DNA of 64,000 nucleotides from Melanopsichium pennsylvanicum. Its lineage: Eukaryota; Basidiomycota; Ustilaginomycetes; Ustilaginales. The notes under the pieces are model-generated. The model was not told the origin of the DNA, did no database searches, and saw nothing but the letters and a program-made list of their open reading frames with translations. A program made the position numbers and the translations under genes. The stretch lies in the NCBI GenBank assembly GCA_900208305.1, contig OAPG01000004.1, forward strand, positions 1 through 64,000, read 5' to 3'. Below are positions 62,950 to 64,000 of the stretch, piece after piece (position 1 is the stretch's first letter; each line of letters begins with the position of its first letter).

Positions 62950-64000
62950 ATGAGGCGAACAATAGCAGCTCTCACAAGCTGCCTCCTTGCGTTCCTAGCG
63001 ATTTGTTCCCATCTCGCAATTGCGACTCAGGCTCCGTTCTCGATCGAGTCTCTGTCTCAGCAAGAACGTCCGTCCTATTCCACAAAGACATTCCCGCCTC
63101 AAACCATTAAGTGGACTCTTCCAAAAGCTAGCAACAACAGTGCCGTCGTATACGACAAGTACAGCCTCGCGTTAGCCAACGGTCAACAGCGTCTCTTTGT
63201 CTTTGCTGCCGAATTTCATCCCTGGCGACTACCCGTACCATCCCTATGGCGGGACGTTTTACAAAAAATTCGAGCAGCAGGCTTCAACACTGTCTCGATC
63301 TACACCCATTGGGCTCTCATTCAGCCCAACCCCGATCCAAACTCGATTGATCTTTCGGGGTTGAATGATCTAGACCATTTCTTGACTGTAGCCAAGCAGA
63401 CAGGCTTGTTCGTGATTGTTAGGCCAGGTCCGTATATCAATGCAGAAACCACAGTCGGGGGGATGGCGCCATGGACGATCAACCTGGATGCTGTCTTGAG
63501 GACGAATGATACAGCATGGTACCATGCTTGGGTTCCATATATTGACGCCGTAAGCAAAGTGGTTGTCAAGCACCAGCTTCTTTACAACTCGATTGGCCGT
63601 CTGACAGGAGGAAGCGTGATCTTAGTCCAAGCGGATAACGAGTACAAGACAGGAGTTACGGAACGTGCATATATGGAACAACTCGTCTCTCGCCTCAAGT
63701 CGAATGGAATCTCGCTACCCATCACCTACAACGATCCTGGCAGGGACAACAACTTTGTCGATCTCGTCGATCTATATGGGCTCGACTCTTACCCCCAGCG
63801 TTTTGACTGCTCCCATCCATCAGACTGGGTCCCCTTCCGCGATGACTATCTCGAGTATCATCTCGAAACGAATCCCGATCAACCTTTCTACATTCCAGAG
63901 TTCCAGGGGGGAAGTTATGATCCGTACGGGGGACCGGGCTACGAAGCCTGCGCCAGCATGACGAATAGCAGCTTCACTAGGGTAGCAAACCAAGCATTGA
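62950..64000 (+). CDS. Secreted GH35 beta-galactosidase, 5' part only
   Basis: 350 codons are present and the gene runs off the window. MRRTIAALTSCLLAFLAICSHLAIA is a signal peptide. The mature start has FVFAAEFHPWRLPVPSLWRDVLQKIRAAGFNTVSIYTHWAL, the GH35 opening. PGPYINAETTVGG, ADNEY (catalytic acid/base Glu231 in the NE pair) and IPEFQGGSYDPYGG (nucleophile Glu317) are the active-site motifs. This is the large fungal LacA-type enzyme, which removes terminal beta-galactose from plant cell-wall pectin and xyloglucan side chains. A fungal member is usually near 1000 residues, so most of the C-terminal beta-sandwich domains lie outside. Sequence to 64000 is open in one frame with no intron evident. 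Confidence 0.92.
   Translation, partial: MRRTIAALTSCLLAFLAICSHLAIATQAPFSIESLSQQERPSYSTKTFPPQTIKWTLPKASNNSAVVYDKYSLALANGQQRLFVFAAEFHPWRLPVPSLWRDVLQKIRAAGFNTVSIYTHWALIQPNPDPNSIDLSGLNDLDHFLTVAKQTGLFVIVRPGPYINAETTVGGMAPWTINLDAVLRTNDTAWYHAWVPYIDAVSKVVVKHQLLYNSIGRLTGGSVILVQADNEYKTGVTERAYMEQLVSRLKSNGISLPITYNDPGRDNNFVDLVDLYGLDSYPQRFDCSHPSDWVPFRDDYLEYHLETNPDQPFYIPEFQGGSYDPYGGPGYEACASMTNSSFTRVANQAL

Overview
This is the left end of a chromosome from a smut-type basidiomycete, most likely in the Ustilaginales (Ustilago, Sporisorium, Pseudozyma group). Three things support this. The window opens with a vertebrate-type telomere array (CCCTAA)n. Most genes are uninterrupted, and the few introns are short (about 90-190 nt) with GT..AG ends. 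The gene set is eukaryotic and fungal: Cla4-type kinase, Hog1, eIF2-gamma, Mcm10, Vps35, Nhp6, and the ATP synthase subunit h and IF1 genes. The species call is an inference from gene character, not from a database search.

Layout. Positions 1-133 are telomere and 134-705 a Copia retrotransposon 3' end joined directly to it. A 1145-residue P-loop NTPase-like gene follows (1078-4515). Positions 4783-7816 are a degraded zone with palindromic short repeats, a Copia-like LTR with primer-binding site, a 28-base poly-C run, an inverted partial LTR, and a truncated sulfite oxidase pseudogene broken exactly at the LTR end. From 7997 onward the window is ordinary housekeeping sequence: a TFIID histone-fold subunit (-), a PABPN1-like RNA-binding protein (+), Isd11 (-), Sen2 (+), an uncertain small ORF (+), the CAF-1 WD40 subunit (-), a METTL14/Kar4-like MT-A70 protein (-), a Cla4-type PAK kinase (+), Vps35 (+), Mcm10 (-), a DUF5519 membrane protein (+), an ALKBH6-like dioxygenase (-), a RING-CH membrane E3 (+), SRP9 (-), the mitochondrial citrate carrier (+), Nhp6 (-), a UPF1-like SF1 helicase (+), the ATP synthase inhibitor IF1 (-), ATP synthase subunit h (+), eIF2-gamma (+), the Syp1/FCHo endocytic adaptor (-), Hog1 MAP kinase (+) and a secreted GH35 beta-galactosidase running off the right edge (+).

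Functional links are mostly loose, as expected for a fungal chromosome arm. The clearest pairing is IF1 and ATP synthase subunit h, transcribed divergently from one 665-bp interval. Chromatin and replication genes recur (CAF-1 p60, Mcm10, Nhp6, TFIID subunit), as do signalling and trafficking genes (Cla4, Hog1, Vps35, Syp1). No CRISPR array, tRNA, rRNA or biosynthetic cluster was recognised. The long gene-free intervals (18710-21731, 44172-47142, 58283-60550) carry microsatellites and a recurrent TACWGTA motif, but no gene I can support.
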